From an uncultured Woeseiaceae bacterium (GTDB lineage Bacteria; Pseudomonadota; Gammaproteobacteria; Steroidobacterales; Woeseiaceae), in the NCBI GenBank assembly GCA_947259985.1, contig CAMYOJ010000055.1, forward strand, positions 1 to 40,053: a stretch of DNA of 40,053 nucleotides, given 5' to 3'. The position numbers were made by a program, and so were the translations under genes. The notes beneath the pieces are model-generated. The model did not search any database. It was not told where the DNA came from and saw nothing but the letters and a program-made list of their open reading frames with translations. This document shows, one piece after another, positions 39,859 through 40,053 of the stretch; position 1 is the first letter of the stretch; every line of letters begins with the position of its first letter.

Positions 39859-40053
39859 CTACATCCCTCTGAGCTTCGCCTGTGCCGCGGCCAAACGCGC
39901 CACCGGTACGCGCGGTCCCGAGCACGACACGTAGTTCAGACCCACGTCGTGGCAGAATTGAATGGAGTCAGGATGGCCACCCTGCTCGCCGCAGATACCG
40001 ATCTTGAGGTCCTCGCGCTGCTCGCGACCGCTCTTCACGGCCATCTTGATCAG
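39859..40053 (-). CDS. ppdK: pyruvate, phosphate dikinase, C-terminal end (continues beyond window)
   Basis: The frame is open to the window edge, so only the last 64 residues are present. [19 protein letters not shown] and the following [20 protein letters not shown] are the PEP/pyruvate-binding end of the C-terminal TIM barrel. They include the catalytic Cys of YVSCS and the GExGG loop. The enzyme interconverts pyruvate, ATP and phosphate with phosphoenolpyruvate, AMP and diphosphate. The family PEP synthase is similar, but the [18 protein letters not shown] ending fits PpdK. Confidence 0.93.
   Translation of the reverse strand: MIKMAVKSGREQREDLKIGICGEQGGHPDSIQFCHDVGLNYVSCSGPRVPVARLAAAQAKLRGM

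Overview
The window is about 40 kb of high-GC bacterial chromosome with no rRNA, tRNA, CRISPR array or complete mobile element. It reads as a gammaproteobacterium. Supporting this are the divergent rhlB / trxA-rho arrangement seen in E. coli, PlsB-type glycerol-3-phosphate acyltransferase, YrfG, TrhO (YceA), CysQ and a YdcH-like protein. Many secreted proteins and lipoproteins, a DUF1800/DUF1501 pair, a TonB-dependent receptor and a pyruvate phosphate dikinase suggest a free-living heterotroph, perhaps a marine or sediment lineage. That last placement is inference.

Layout. 1-1067: 3' part of an L,D-transpeptidase and a small coupled ORF. 1055-2110 (-): PLP-dependent D-cysteine desulfhydrase/ACC deaminase-like enzyme. 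2194-3741: a solitary contractile-tail-sheath-like protein. 3839-8166: an operon of ECF sigma factor, short membrane protein, Spy/CnrX-like periplasmic protein, DUF1800 lipoprotein and Tat-exported DUF1501 protein. 8190-9995: DUF885 lipoprotein. 10120-15448: a tightly packed run of two GTPases, an alkyltransferase-like protein, a double DsbA-like isomerase, a small alpha/beta hydrolase and an Ala/Asp-rich lipoprotein. 15536-17480 (-): MBL-fold hydrolase and a membrane-anchored unknown. 17592-20869: plsB-trhO. 20914-26940: a Cu/Ag-type RND efflux cluster in which cusA is broken. 26918-27946 (-): ydcH-like and cysQ. 27991-28647: yrfG. 28651-31977: rhlB, trxA and rho. 32000-36466: a SpoIIAA-like protein, then ECF sigma, FecR and TonB-dependent receptor. 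36469-38240 (-): a small operon of unknown secreted proteins and a glycosyltransferase N-domain. 38422-39846: an AT-richer patch with a frameshifted short-chain dehydrogenase and a TspO homologue. 39859-40053 (-): C-terminus of pyruvate phosphate dikinase.

Most striking signals. (1) A family of long, nearly perfect palindromes (core GGGGACA...AATTGCC) fills three intergenic gaps from stop codon to start codon or to the next stop codon, with compensatory changes between copies. (2) The tail-sheath-like gene has no phage or injection-system neighbours. (3) Two genes carry small, readable frame-breaking lesions: cusA has a deletion at short direct repeats, and the short-chain dehydrogenase has an exact 14-bp tandem duplication. 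(4) Tandem membrane-linked GTPases lead an apparent damage/detoxification operon. No gap between genes exceeds 300 bases.
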